Source: Citrobacter sp. On2M (GTDB taxonomy: Bacteria; Pseudomonadota; Gammaproteobacteria; Enterobacterales; Enterobacteriaceae). Taken from it: DNA of 64,000 nt. The notes beneath the pieces were generated by a model. The model did no database searches, had not been told where the DNA came from, and worked only from the letters and a program-made list of their open reading frames with translations. Positions 56,042-64,000 of the stretch are shown piece by piece. The position numbers and the translations under genes are program-made. Each line of letters opens with the position of its first letter. The stretch's first letter is position 1. The stretch covers positions 496,001 through 560,000 of the forward strand of contig NZ_WPCV01000004.1 of NCBI RefSeq assembly GCF_018035235.1, in the 5' to 3' direction.

Positions 56042-56263
56042 ATGTTTCCAGAGTATCGAGAGTTAATTACACGTTTAAAAACACAGCACCCACGTTTTCA
56101 GTCACTGTTTGAGAAGCACAACGCGCTTGATCATGAAATAGCACGACTGGAAGGTGAAGATGGACACGGGTATGGACAGGAGGTGGCAAAGCTGAAAAAA
56201 GAAAAGCTACAAACTAAAGATGCAATGTATCAGATACTCCTCGAAGTGAGTTCAAAATCCTGA
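56042..56263 (+). CDS. YdcH-family protein (DUF465)
   Basis: A 73-residue, highly charged coiled-coil-like protein: MFPEYRELITRLKTQHPRF, then KHNALDHEIARLEG and LKKEKLQTKD. It matches the E. coli YdcH pattern block for block. Function unknown. The chromosomal ydcH lies elsewhere in enterobacteria, so this is probably an extra, island-borne copy. Own terminator at 56288. Confidence 0.9.
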   Translation: MFPEYRELITRLKTQHPRFQSLFEKHNALDHEIARLEGEDGHGYGQEVAKLKKEKLQTKDAMYQILLEVSSKS

Positions 56264-56287
56264 TAGCGAAATTTCTACTATCCTGAG

Positions 56288-56311
56288 GCCCCGCAATCGC
56301 GGGGCTTTTTT
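56288..56311 (+). terminator. Rho-independent terminator of the YdcH-like gene
   Basis: GCCCCGC-AATC-GCGGGGC followed by six T. Confidence 0.92.
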
Positions 56312-56919
56312 GATACTGAAGCGAAAATAAGATGGATTTTTTTCATTCGATTCAACTCTGACAGTTGAAGAAAAAAACGGAGGGAAATTTTTTGACTGGG
56401 GACCTGACAGGCTCAGGAAAGAGACTGAATTTTAAAGATAAAAATTATTATAATAAATGGCAATCATTATCATTTGATGGTGAATTAATCCTGGTGACCA
56501 GTTACCGATGCTGCCACTCGACCTTTCCATTCCTCATACTGAACCCTGTTTTAAAAAGTACTCCAGGCTGACAGCTCTGCCACGAAGAGTAGCGGTAAAT
56601 GAAAGAAGAGGTGGCTGTGTTGAAAAGCTGGAGACAATCACACGGAGCAGCGATGGCTGGCCGGAGGGCAGGAATTAACCGTTCCACGACGCCTGTCATT
56701 CTGGAAATGCCTGGACACTATCAATGATGTGTTTACACGCCTTTTTCTTTATATCTTTCTGAGGATAACCGTGATGTGATTTAAGTGCCTGCCGGGCTCG
56801 AGAGCGATCTTACCAGCGCGTCCCGTTTTCTTATGTGTCAAAGAGTTAAATAAACTGAAACTGTAATTATTAAGAAATATAAAAGTTTGATTAAACAGTA
56901 TATTCATAAAGAATTTTAA
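56312..56919. other. Degenerate stretch without intact genes
   Basis: Short open frames exist on both strands but none has family motifs or a ribosome site I can support. Composition changes from AT-rich to GC-rich near 56,580-56,720, which suggests stitched gene remnants. Confidence 0.3.
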
Positions 56920-56950
56920 ACTAAAACCACCGTTAACAGGTGGTTTTAGT
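56920..56950 (-). terminator. Hairpin after the small periplasmic protein gene
   Basis: ACTAAAACCACC / GGTGGTTTTAGT 12-bp perfect stem with a 7-base loop, 8 bp past the stop of the minus-strand gene. Confidence 0.75.
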
Positions 56951-56957
56951 TAGGTTT

Positions 56958-57236
56958 TTATTTAATATTTGCGGCTTCCATTGTTTGCTTGAGCGCGTCA
57001 AGTCCTTGTTTACATGTCATTTCCTGACTTTCTGCTGGCAGGTTTTTAATCTGTGTAAAAGACTGTTCGAATTGCTGTGACAACATATCTATCTGAGTTT
57101 GCTGAGTACCCATTTCTTTCATTTTAATTAAGTATGAATCCATCTGCTTTTTATAAGATTCGCATGATTCTGAAGTGGCAGCAAGGGCACTGTTTACAAA
57201 TAATAAACTCAGGGAGAGGATGATGATTTTTTTCAC
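56958..57236 (-). CDS. Small periplasmic helical protein
   Basis: A 92-residue secreted protein: signal peptide ending SALA-ATS, then a short, all-helical mature part with two cysteines (ESCESYKK and MTCKQGL) that could form one disulfide. Similar small proteins with a Cys-x(n)-Cys helical hairpin are annotated as DUF5339 in enterobacteria; I am only moderately sure of that assignment. No function known. Confidence 0.72.
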   Translation of the reverse strand: MKKIIILSLSLLFVNSALAATSESCESYKKQMDSYLIKMKEMGTQQTQIDMLSQQFEQSFTQIKNLPAESQEMTCKQGLDALKQTMEAANIK

Positions 57237-57931
57237 TGATTATTTCCTTGTTGATAAGAGTAAATCTGCAACATGTATGGGATAACGTTAGTTTGTCACC
57301 CAGAATCCAGTCTGGGTAATGCTTATATGCCAAATTAATAGCAAAAAAAATATGATATGCCGCAAATTAATATTCTGTTCAAAGGTGATCAGATGAGCAG
57401 GAAAACTCCTGGTATTATTGATTTTTCATTAATCCGATATTTGAAAATTGTAAGCCGCGGTGTTTGGCGCTGCAGTACCATATTGGGCCCGGATAGCTGG
57501 ACACCCTGGCGGCATTCTGCACCATGTAGCTCTCGACATTAACAAGACCTGCTGCCCATGAACTCCCGTGCTGACACTTCAATGGCATTAACATATAGCA
57601 GAGATAACCATCATTTGAATTAGTCTGATTTTTATTGACCCTCTGTCAAATCTCGTCCCAGGTCGCTACGGTATCGTTATATTTCCTTCCTGAGAATTCA
57701 GTCATGGTTTTTGTTAACGAGAAATTACTCCCCGAAGGCCGCGCCTGCAATGACTTTGGGCGTGAGCAAGTCGCTTTCCACAATCACTCACGCCTGGAAA
57801 AACCACTTCCACCGCTGCGGCTACTCCATGGTGAAGCATGCTTCAAGAGAAAATCTGATTCTGGCGCTGCCTTATATGAAATTAAAGAGAAATACAATAT
57901 TATTGAGATAAAATGATGATGGCAAGTAATA
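57237..57931. other. Degenerate stretch without intact genes
   Basis: Overlapping short frames (for example 57635-57916 and 57711-57911) disagree with each other and carry no recognised domain. Probably remnants of deleted genes. Confidence 0.3.
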
Positions 57932-58297
57932 ATGAAGATATTAAAGATGGTATTAAATTCAAAAAATACAATTTTTTTTGATAAGCGATTTGATTGTTTT
58001 TTTGCAACTGCAATCTATTCGCAAGTAATCGGTTCAATTATTAATGAATTTTGCGATTCAATAATTTTAAAAACAATAGTTATCCCTCTGTTTTTAGTGG
58101 CTATATTTTCTGTTCTATATTCTTTCTATCTTAATAACTATCTTGAGCCAATAAGAAGGAAAATTCAAAATGTATCAAAAGGAGAGGTTGTTGCGGCAAT
58201 ATTTGATAATGTTGAATTTTATCTAATCACTTTTTCATTAATTGTGTATGACATTAAATCTATGTTTGACATTATTTTCTTATTCTTAAAAGGCTAA
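57932..58297 (+). CDS. Small integral membrane protein, unknown family
   Basis: A 121-residue AT-rich gene product with hydrophobic segments at about 45-67, 95-110 and possibly 111-120, and a basic loop between ([15 protein letters not shown]). No family recognised. The stop codon overlaps an ATG (TAATG at 58295-58299). Confidence 0.5.
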   Translation: MKILKMVLNSKNTIFFDKRFDCFFATAIYSQVIGSIINEFCDSIILKTIVIPLFLVAIFSVLYSFYLNNYLEPIRRKIQNVSKGEVVAAIFDNVEFYLITFSLIVYDIKSMFDIIFLFLKG

Positions 58298-58312
58298 TGG
58301 AGGAATATCGCC

Positions 58313-58348
58313 ATGCTAATAGCGGGATATACAGGAAAACAGCGCTGA
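58313..58348 (+). CDS. Possible 11-codon leader peptide
   Basis: ATG at 58313 sits 9 bases after a perfect GGAGG (58299-58303) and opens an 11-residue frame ([11 protein letters not shown]) before TGA. It lies between the small membrane protein and the YebB-like gene. It may be a translated leader or a decayed start; no evidence of function. Confidence 0.25.
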   Translation: MLIAGYTGKQR

Positions 58349-58386
58349 AACCGGTTAACGTGTTTAGAAAAAGAATGGAAAAAAAC

Positions 58387-58956
58387 ATGAAGAATAATTA
58401 CCCAGCCGTTTTTGAAACGGGTGATATCGTTTTTACCTGTATCGGAGCGTCCTTGTTCCGTGAAGTGTCGACCGCCTCGCGGTGCTGGTGCAACCATGTC
58501 GGGATCATCACCGGATATCATGGTGATGATTATCAGGTGGCTGAAAGCCGTATTCCCCTCTCCGGCATCACTACTCTGTCGGCATTCATTCAGCGTTCTG
58601 CCGGACAACGTTATGCCGTGCGTCGTCTGCAGGGAGGGCTGACCGTGGAACAAAAGCTGGCAGTGATGCAGCAGGTCCCCACACGTCTGCATAAACTGTA
58701 CCATACGGGGTTTGACTACGAGTGTTCCCGGCAATTTTGTTCAAAGTTCGTGTTTGATATTTACAGAGAGGCGTTGGGTGTTCAGGTTGGCAGCGTGGAG
58801 ACCTTTGGCCAGTTACTGAAAAATAACCCGGGAGCCGATCTGCTGTTCTGGCGGTTCTGGTTCCTGGGCGCCATTCCGTGGGACAGAAAAACGGTCACAC
58901 CCGCCAGTTTATGGCAGCATCCGGGGCTTGAGGGGATTTATGACAGTCCCAGATAG
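58387..58956 (+). CDS. YebB-family permuted papain-like (NlpC/P60-type) protein
   Basis: A 189-residue protein with the circularly permuted papain fold: NHVGIITG (H37) near the N-terminus precedes the Cys-bearing helix [16 protein letters not shown] (C118), the reverse of normal papain order. [11 protein letters not shown] and [20 protein letters not shown] match E. coli YebB closely. Relatives act as lipid or amide hydrolases; the substrate is unknown. ATG 58387 (GGAA upstream) is chosen because it matches the YebB N-terminus; the frame is open from 58297. Confidence 0.85.
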   Translation: MKNNYPAVFETGDIVFTCIGASLFREVSTASRCWCNHVGIITGYHGDDYQVAESRIPLSGITTLSAFIQRSAGQRYAVRRLQGGLTVEQKLAVMQQVPTRLHKLYHTGFDYECSRQFCSKFVFDIYREALGVQVGSVETFGQLLKNNPGADLLFWRFWFLGAIPWDRKTVTPASLWQHPGLEGIYDSPR

Positions 58957-59165
58957 TCGCTTTCTGTTCGGGCGTGTAGTAAATGAGCGTTCTTCGTTTT
59001 ATTGCAACGTCCCCCTTTGATTAAGGATAGCGTTGCATAGACCCGTTGAACTCACAGCTCTCAGCGGACGTTCGTATAATTGTTGGCCGACGTGGAATGG
59101 CAGCAGCGCTTTTGATGGGACGTCGCATTCATCAGCCTGTTTCCGAGCAGAGTAACGTCATTATC

Positions 59166-60080
59166 TTACATCTGATTTTGCAGAAGAATCATGATTTCCT
59201 CATTTATATGGTCCAACAAGGCATACCGTCTCCGGTATTCCGCGCGTTTTTTACTGGCAAGCTCATTAAATGACTTACGCTCTACAGAAATTGGCAACTT
59301 ATACCACTTACCGTATGGACGACCAGCAACTGATTCCCAAAAATCACTGTACAGGGCAACAAAGTATTTACGTTTCTTATACCGGTATCGCCATTGCCTG
59401 AAAACATGGCTCTGTTCACTGACTGCTAAAATATCAGTGATTTCACAGCAACGCATCAATGAACAAAGTGCCTCAAAAACGATCCGCTTAGGGAATAGTC
59501 CATAGCAGGCTTTAGTAGCGTCCCGAATAATGTCTGGACCAATATTTTTTGGCGCCCCCTGCAAACCGCCAATAAATGCACAATGTCCTTTTTTTGACGG
59601 GATAACCGAGAAGGACAATCGGGCCACCGGGATGTTGTTAAAACTAAGAGACAACATCAGTTCGCCTTCACGATCAAAACCGCCTGAAGAACAGTGAATA
59701 TTAAAATCCTCACCATTTTTTCCGGTGAATTGAACCAATAGCACATCTTTGTCTGGTAATAAAAACGCCTGTTGTTTCATTGGTAAACTTTGGACAAAAC
59801 GGTAGTGTCCGACAATGTTTTTCCTTCGATTTCGTGCCAACCCTCCTTTATACAAATAGGGACGATGAATTTTTGCTGGTAACGTAGGTTGCATCTCCAG
59901 AATCTTATCAATTGATTTAAGAGAAAGTAATTCTTGATAATATCGAACACTGGAGACTGGACTTATCATAGAGCGTAAAAGATACATGAGTCGAAATTTT
60001 TTGTTCTTCCATTTGCCATGTAACGGGTCACGTGCCAATAAAGTTTTGTTAAAAAAGCTTAGGTATGATGTATTTTTCAT
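59166..60080 (-). CDS. VirK/YbjX-family protein (DUF535)
   Basis: A 304-residue protein of the VirK/YbjX family. HPx-type segments include GHYRFVQSLP, IGGLQGAP and CEITDILAVSEQSHVFRQWRY. Shigella VirK affects IcsA production; Salmonella VirK and YbjX are PhoP-linked and involved in resistance to antimicrobial peptides and late infection. Here it is an island-borne copy with low GC. No PhoP box could be assigned upstream. Confidence 0.88.
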   Translation of the reverse strand: MKNTSYLSFFNKTLLARDPLHGKWKNKKFRLMYLLRSMISPVSSVRYYQELLSLKSIDKILEMQPTLPAKIHRPYLYKGGLARNRRKNIVGHYRFVQSLPMKQQAFLLPDKDVLLVQFTGKNGEDFNIHCSSGGFDREGELMLSLSFNNIPVARLSFSVIPSKKGHCAFIGGLQGAPKNIGPDIIRDATKACYGLFPKRIVFEALCSLMRCCEITDILAVSEQSHVFRQWRYRYKKRKYFVALYSDFWESVAGRPYGKWYKLPISVERKSFNELASKKRAEYRRRYALLDHINEEIMILLQNQM

Positions 60081-60789
60081 AAGTATTTATCATTAAGCCA
60101 GGATGTATAAATTCATTTACGTGCAAGGTGTAAATGCTGGAGTCTCTACACTGTTTTGTTAATGCGAAAAATTACTGTTAAATGAATTCATGTCTGACAT
60201 GCCAGTTTTATTGATAATCATTAGGGTGCTCTCTCGTTAGCCTGTCCTGATAAAACAATTTTTTCATTCTACAGAGAGGAACATATATATTTGTTAAACA
60301 AAATGTGTTTTACAAACATATCGCTGTTCATTGAGTAAACTGGTGAGTTGAGTTGTCAACAACATAGCGAAGTAAATCATGTGCTTCAGCGAACATGGGG
60401 GAATGCACGATTTTGAACGACAGGACAAATTTCTGAACGATGACGGCTAACTTAATTGGATGTAATCCCGCGAAATATGCCGATTTTCGTAGATTAAGTT
60501 CAAATTGAATATCTTAAATGGGGGGGCGTCATTCCTGACTTCTTTCCGGATATAATGCCCTGTATATTTTTGGTAACTTTTTGTGCTGAAAGGCGTTCGC
60601 TTTGTATGTTTATGAAACTGGTCAGCAAAAAAATACCAGGGGAGACCTGATTCGTTGGCGTTTTATATAATCTCGATAAATGACGGGGTAATCTTGAGTA
60701 AACAAACTCGAGTTGTTTACTCATTCATATCTGAGCGCGTGTTCCAGTAAAACGAAAATGCATACTGAGTTATACACTCAGCATGTACA
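60081..60789. other. AT-rich gap between the VirK/YbjX and RarD-like genes
   Basis: No gene supported; short minus-strand frames lack motifs or ribosome sites. It contains the upstream region of the VirK/YbjX-like gene. Confidence 0.3.
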
Positions 60790-61704
60790 TTACCGTAAAG
60801 TGCCTTCCGGATGATTCCTTTTAGCTCCTGGAGGATAACGTCGGTAATGATAGCAAAGACTCTCAAATATACATAGCAATAATCCAAACCATACTGCTGA
60901 AAAACACAATAACTCGGGGTAATTAATAACCTCTCTAAATATAAGTATGGCAATGAGAAATTGCAGTGATGGCTCTATATACTGTGCAAGACCTGTCACA
61001 ATAAGGGATGTATGATTTAACGCTACCGCAAATAACACTAACGGGATGACTGTAACGGGAGCGGTTAATATATAAAGAAAGACAGGGATATCAGATGATG
61101 TTGTTATACTAGAGTCAGTATATATAAAAATGATAATAGCGACAGGCAGAGCCCAGAATGTTTCAAGTGTGATTGAGGTTATTGCATCGTAATGGATAAA
61201 TTTACGCGCCAGTCCGTACAATGCAAAAGAAAACCCCATGATTAGCGCCAGTGAAGGGAAACTGTTCGCGGAAATAATCTGATAGGCAAGACCACATACC
61301 CCGGATATTACCGCTATAAGCTGAAATAATGATAGTTTTTCTTTAAGGAAAATACAGCCAAGGGAAATGACAATAAGTGGATTGATAAAATATCCCAGAC
61401 TGGCATCAAGTACTTTATGATTTGTTAGTGCATAAATAAAAGCTGACCACGAAATTACCATTAACAAACCTGCTATCATGCAGGATATGAAGGATTTTTT
61501 ATCTTTCAGTAAATCGCGAAAAAACGTTCTCTTACGAAATAACAGTCTTATTGGCAGTAATAGAGGTATAGACCAGAAAACTCTGTACATCAAAATCTCA
61601 GCAAGGGCTCCGCCGGACAGATATTGATAAAACAATGGGATCAGGCCCCATAATATAAATGCCAGAACAACAACTGCGGGTCCATTTCGCAGAAACTTTA
61701 CCAT
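60790..61704 (-). CDS. RarD-type EamA transporter
   Basis: A 304-residue inner-membrane DMT exporter with ten helices. FILWGLIPLFYQYL (TM1), LMYRVFWSIPLLL (TM2), NHKVLDASLGYFINPLI and AQYIEPSLQFLIA are RarD signatures. RarD proteins confer resistance or export amino-acid-like compounds in some species; substrate unknown here. AT-rich and island-borne, so probably an acquired paralogue. Confidence 0.85.
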   Translation of the reverse strand: MVKFLRNGPAVVVLAFILWGLIPLFYQYLSGGALAEILMYRVFWSIPLLLPIRLLFRKRTFFRDLLKDKKSFISCMIAGLLMVISWSAFIYALTNHKVLDASLGYFINPLIVISLGCIFLKEKLSLFQLIAVISGVCGLAYQIISANSFPSLALIMGFSFALYGLARKFIHYDAITSITLETFWALPVAIIIFIYTDSSITTSSDIPVFLYILTAPVTVIPLVLFAVALNHTSLIVTGLAQYIEPSLQFLIAILIFREVINYPELLCFSAVWFGLLLCIFESLCYHYRRYPPGAKRNHPEGTLR

Positions 61705-62204
61705 TTATGTGTATCCTTGCTTGCCATACCGACATGTCCTTCTGAAGAGCATTTTCAGCCCTTCATTCTGGCTCGTACCTGCTCTTAAGAGCAAAGTTTT
61801 CTGTTACAGAACTCAATCTCATTTACAGTCAGGTTGATATAAAAAATAAGGTCAATTTTATCATAGTCGTATCGGTAAATGATGATAAAAATCAATGGGA
61901 AGACTTCCGATTTGTATCGCGGACTGATGGAGGACATTTCTGAGCAGCCACAGGTAATGCGGCCATTCTCGTTGACCCAACAGCTTGCTGATATCTCAGC
62001 ACTAATCGGGAGTATTGGCGGGCCAACTGTGCAGGACTGGGCAATGGGTGATGGCTTCTGTTGCCCGCGATAAGTGGAGCAGAAACCTTGAGTGGGGCGA
62101 TATCCCCGCTATCAGCGAAGAGAACATTATCAGTACCTTTAAGCCGTTGCATTGCAGCAAAGATAAAATAAAAATCCTATGCTAATTAATAATATGCATT
62201 CGTA
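61705..62204. other. Gap with fragmentary frames
   Basis: A short plus-strand frame (61879-62073) and a continuation in another frame up to about 62180 (DKWSRNLEWGDIPAISEENI) look like one broken gene of unknown family. Nothing else is supported. Confidence 0.3.
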
Positions 62205-62385
62205 ATATGGCGGTGAGGCGGGGATTGACTCGCTTAGCTCGCCCTGCGGGCAGCCTGTTCGCTGCACTCGCAGTCTGTCCAACTGGCTGCGCCAGTAGTC
62301 GAACCCCGGTCCGGGCTTCTCATCCCCGCCATGCTGTGCATTATGCGAAAAAAAAGCCTGTACTTGCGTACGAGCTCTTCTTTAA
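62205..62385 (-). repeat. RtT-like tandem repeat unit 2 (181 bp), downstream of serX
   Basis: Period of exactly 181 bp (repeat starts at 62205, 62386 and 62567). Read in the tRNA sense, each unit ends with the last about 19-20 nt of tRNA-Ser, CCA included, and contains a long GC-rich stem region and a GGGGTTCGA element reminiscent of a T-arm. This is the organisation of the repeats after tyrT in E. coli that give rtT RNA. Differs from the other unit by only a few bases. Confidence 0.75.
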
Positions 62386-62566
62386 ATATGGCGGTGAGGC
62401 GGGGATTGACTCGCTTCGCTCGCCCTGCGGGCAGCCTGCTCGCTGCACTCGCAGTCTGTCCAACTGGCTGCGCCAGTAGTCGAACCCCGGTCCGGGCTTC
62501 TCATCCCCGCCATGCTGTGCATTATGCGAAAAAAAAGCCCGTACTTGCGTACGAGCTCTTCTTTAA
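62386..62566 (-). repeat. RtT-like tandem repeat unit 1 (181 bp), adjacent to serX
   Basis: Same 181-bp unit as 62205-62385, directly abutting the serX 3' end. Because it starts with tRNA-derived bases, it could be co-transcribed with serX and released when the precursor is processed. Plus-strand open frames across the repeats are antisense artefacts. Confidence 0.75.
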
Positions 62567-62569
62567 ATA

Positions 62570-62657
62570 TGGCGGTGAGGCGGGGATTCGAACCCCGGAT
62601 ACGTTGCCGTATACACACTTTCCAGGCGTGCTCCTTCAGCCACTCGGACACCTCACC
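62570..62657 (-). tRNA. serX: tRNA-Ser (GGA)
   Basis: 88-nt class II tRNA on the minus strand, 5' GGTGAGG at 62657 and encoded CCA ending at 62570. The anticodon loop CTGGAAA gives anticodon GGA (reads UCC/UCU). The long variable arm (GTGTATACGGCAACGTATC), the T-loop GGTTCGAATCC and the acceptor stem GGTGAGG/CCTCACC are all complete. It is the integration target of the 31-kb island and is conserved next to ghrA, as in E. coli. Confidence 0.97.
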
Positions 62658-62892
62658 ATATTGTTGTTCCTGTGCTACCGGAACGGGCGCTAATTTAGGG
62701 AAATACCGCTGCGGCGTCAATCAACTTTTTGAAAAAAACGTGCATTTACACAAACTTCAATCAATATGGAGCTTAAATAAGCGGGAATTGTTTTTTTTGC
62801 CAGCATCCTAAAATTTGCTACTCTGATGTTCCCTCTAAAAATGATGATTATAAGTGCGAGAAAGCTCCGCATAACAATGTTCAGGAGACAAT

Positions 62893-63831
62893 ATGGATAT
62901 AATTTTCTATCACCCAACATTCGATACGAACTGGTGGCTTAAGGCGCTGATAAAGGCCATTCCTGGAGCGAACGTTCGGCAGTGGAAAGCGGGTGATAAT
63001 GCCCATGCAGACTATGCGCTGGTCTGGCATCCTCCGGTTGAAATGCTCGCCGGACGAAAATTAAAAGCTGTATTTGCGCTGGGCGCGGGCGTCGATTCTA
63101 TCCTCAGTAAACTCAACACTCATCCGGAAATGCTGGATGCCTCAATCCCGCTTTTCCGTCTGGAAGATACGGGTATGGGCCTGCAAATGCAGGAATATGC
63201 GGTCAGTCAGGTACTGCACTGGTTTCGTCGCTTTGATGATTACCAGGCATTAAAAAACCAGGCGAAATGGCAACCTTTGCCAGAATATACCCGCGATGAG
63301 TTTACCGTCGGGATCATGGGGGCCGGTGTTTTAGGGGCGAAAGTTGCAGAAAGTCTGCAAACATGGGGCTTCCCGCTGCGCTGCTGGAGTCGTACGCGTA
63401 AATCCTGGTCTGGTGTGGAAAGCTTTGCCGGTACTGAAGAGTTAGGCGCGTTTCTGAGTCAGACACGCGTGCTTATCAACCTTCTACCCAATACGGCAGA
63501 AACCGTGGGCATCATTAACGCGGAGTTACTCAACCAATTGCAGGATGGCGCTTACGTGCTGAACCTGGCGCGTGGCGTTCATCTCAATGAAGACGATCTC
63601 CTGGCATCGCTGGACAGTGGCAAGGTGAAAGGTGCCATGCTGGATGTCTATAGCCGTGAACCGCTGCCGGAAACCAGCCCTCTATGGAAACATCCACGTG
63701 TGGCCATGACACCGCATATTGCTGCCGTAACACGTCCGGCAGAGGCGGTGGACTATATCTCCCGCACGATTTTGGATCTTGAGAGCGGGAAATCTGTTAC
63801 GGGTCAGGTCGATCGCGTGCGAGGCTACTAA
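62893..63831 (+). CDS. ghrA: GhrA, glyoxylate/hydroxypyruvate reductase A
   Basis: A 312-residue NADPH-dependent D-2-hydroxyacid dehydrogenase that reduces glyoxylate to glycolate and hydroxypyruvate to glycerate. The length is the same as E. coli GhrA. The N-terminal catalytic domain carries [12 protein letters not shown]. The Rossmann motif is [12 protein letters not shown], catalytic-region motifs are NLARGVH (Arg) and SREPLPE (Glu), and TPHIAAV supplies the catalytic His. SD AGGAG is well placed. The gene marks the right-hand core flank of the island. Confidence 0.97.
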   Translation: MDIIFYHPTFDTNWWLKALIKAIPGANVRQWKAGDNAHADYALVWHPPVEMLAGRKLKAVFALGAGVDSILSKLNTHPEMLDASIPLFRLEDTGMGLQMQEYAVSQVLHWFRRFDDYQALKNQAKWQPLPEYTRDEFTVGIMGAGVLGAKVAESLQTWGFPLRCWSRTRKSWSGVESFAGTEELGAFLSQTRVLINLLPNTAETVGIINAELLNQLQDGAYVLNLARGVHLNEDDLLASLDSGKVKGAMLDVYSREPLPETSPLWKHPRVAMTPHIAAVTRPAEAVDYISRTILDLESGKSVTGQVDRVRGY

Positions 63832-63862
63832 AGCCAAGCCAGTCGATGCCGGGTTTCAGCTA

Positions 63863-63989
<127 letters not shown>

Positions 63990-64000
63990 ATTGGCGACGA

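Noticed and set aside
57635-57916. Overlapping frames of 93 and 66 codons
   Set aside because: The two frames conflict, neither carries a recognised domain, and no ribosome site is convincing.
60081-60400. PhoP box upstream of the VirK/YbjX-like gene
   Set aside because: GTTTA-like pieces exist (GTTTGTAAAA, TTGTTTAAC) but not with the 11-bp direct-repeat spacing PhoP needs.
62207-62811. Plus-strand frames of 90-120 codons across the repeats near serX
   Set aside because: They repeat because the DNA repeats every 181 bp, and they are antisense to the tRNA-linked units.

Overview
The window looks like a chromosomal segment of an enterobacterium close to Citrobacter and Salmonella. The core order cbpM-cbpA / scsABCD / agp / yccJ-wrbA / ymdF / rutR / putA-putP / efeUOB / phoH, ending in tRNA-Ser(GGA) serX and ghrA, is the torD-ghrA neighbourhood of E. 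coli K-12. The differences are informative: scsABCD (known from Salmonella) is present, while the pyrimidine-degradation operon rutA-G and the torCAD operon are absent. The genus assignment is inferred from gene content only.

Layout. 1-8.9 kb is accessory: an AIDA-type autotransporter with an adjacent GT-B glycosyltransferase, then a nucleoside module (DeoD-type phosphorylase, TsgA-like MFS transporter, Tsx-like outer-membrane channel, convergent YeiL-like Crp/Fnr regulator). 9.0-31.6 kb is mostly core: CbpM/CbpA, a DsbA-like CPSC oxidoreductase, a VOC protein, scsABCD, agp, yccJ-wrbA, ymdF, a DMT exporter, an orphan rutR, an LprI-like protein, divergent putA/putP with visible PutA operators, Fur-boxed efeUOB, and phoH with a Pho box. 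31.7-62.57 kb is an AT-richer genomic island. It is inserted at the 3' end of serX, and a degenerate copy of the serX 3' end plus flank (31685-31738) marks its far end. No integrase is visible, and three IS remnants show it is old.

The island holds: (i) a complete chaperone-usher fimbrial operon (six pilin-type subunits, usher, chaperone, two-domain tip adhesin) with a PglL/Wzy_C-type O-oligosaccharyltransferase between the minor subunits and the adhesin, followed by a CSS-EAL phosphodiesterase and a wrecked GT2 glycosyltransferase; (ii) three small paralogous proteins beside a mini K+ channel; (iii) an OmpC-family porin, a MipA/OmpV protein, a LysR regulator and a LuxR-like regulator; (iv) ibrA-ibrB; (v) the ruins of a second fimbrial operon; (vi) YdcH-like, YebB-like, VirK/YbjX-like and RarD-like genes. 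Next to serX lie two 181-bp tandem repeats, each starting with the tRNA 3' end, in the style of RtT. An ERIC element closes the window.

The best candidate for an undescribed system is the fimbrial operon with its own oligosaccharyltransferase, which suggests pilus-subunit O-glycosylation. The family assignment rests on motifs I can see. The function is inference.
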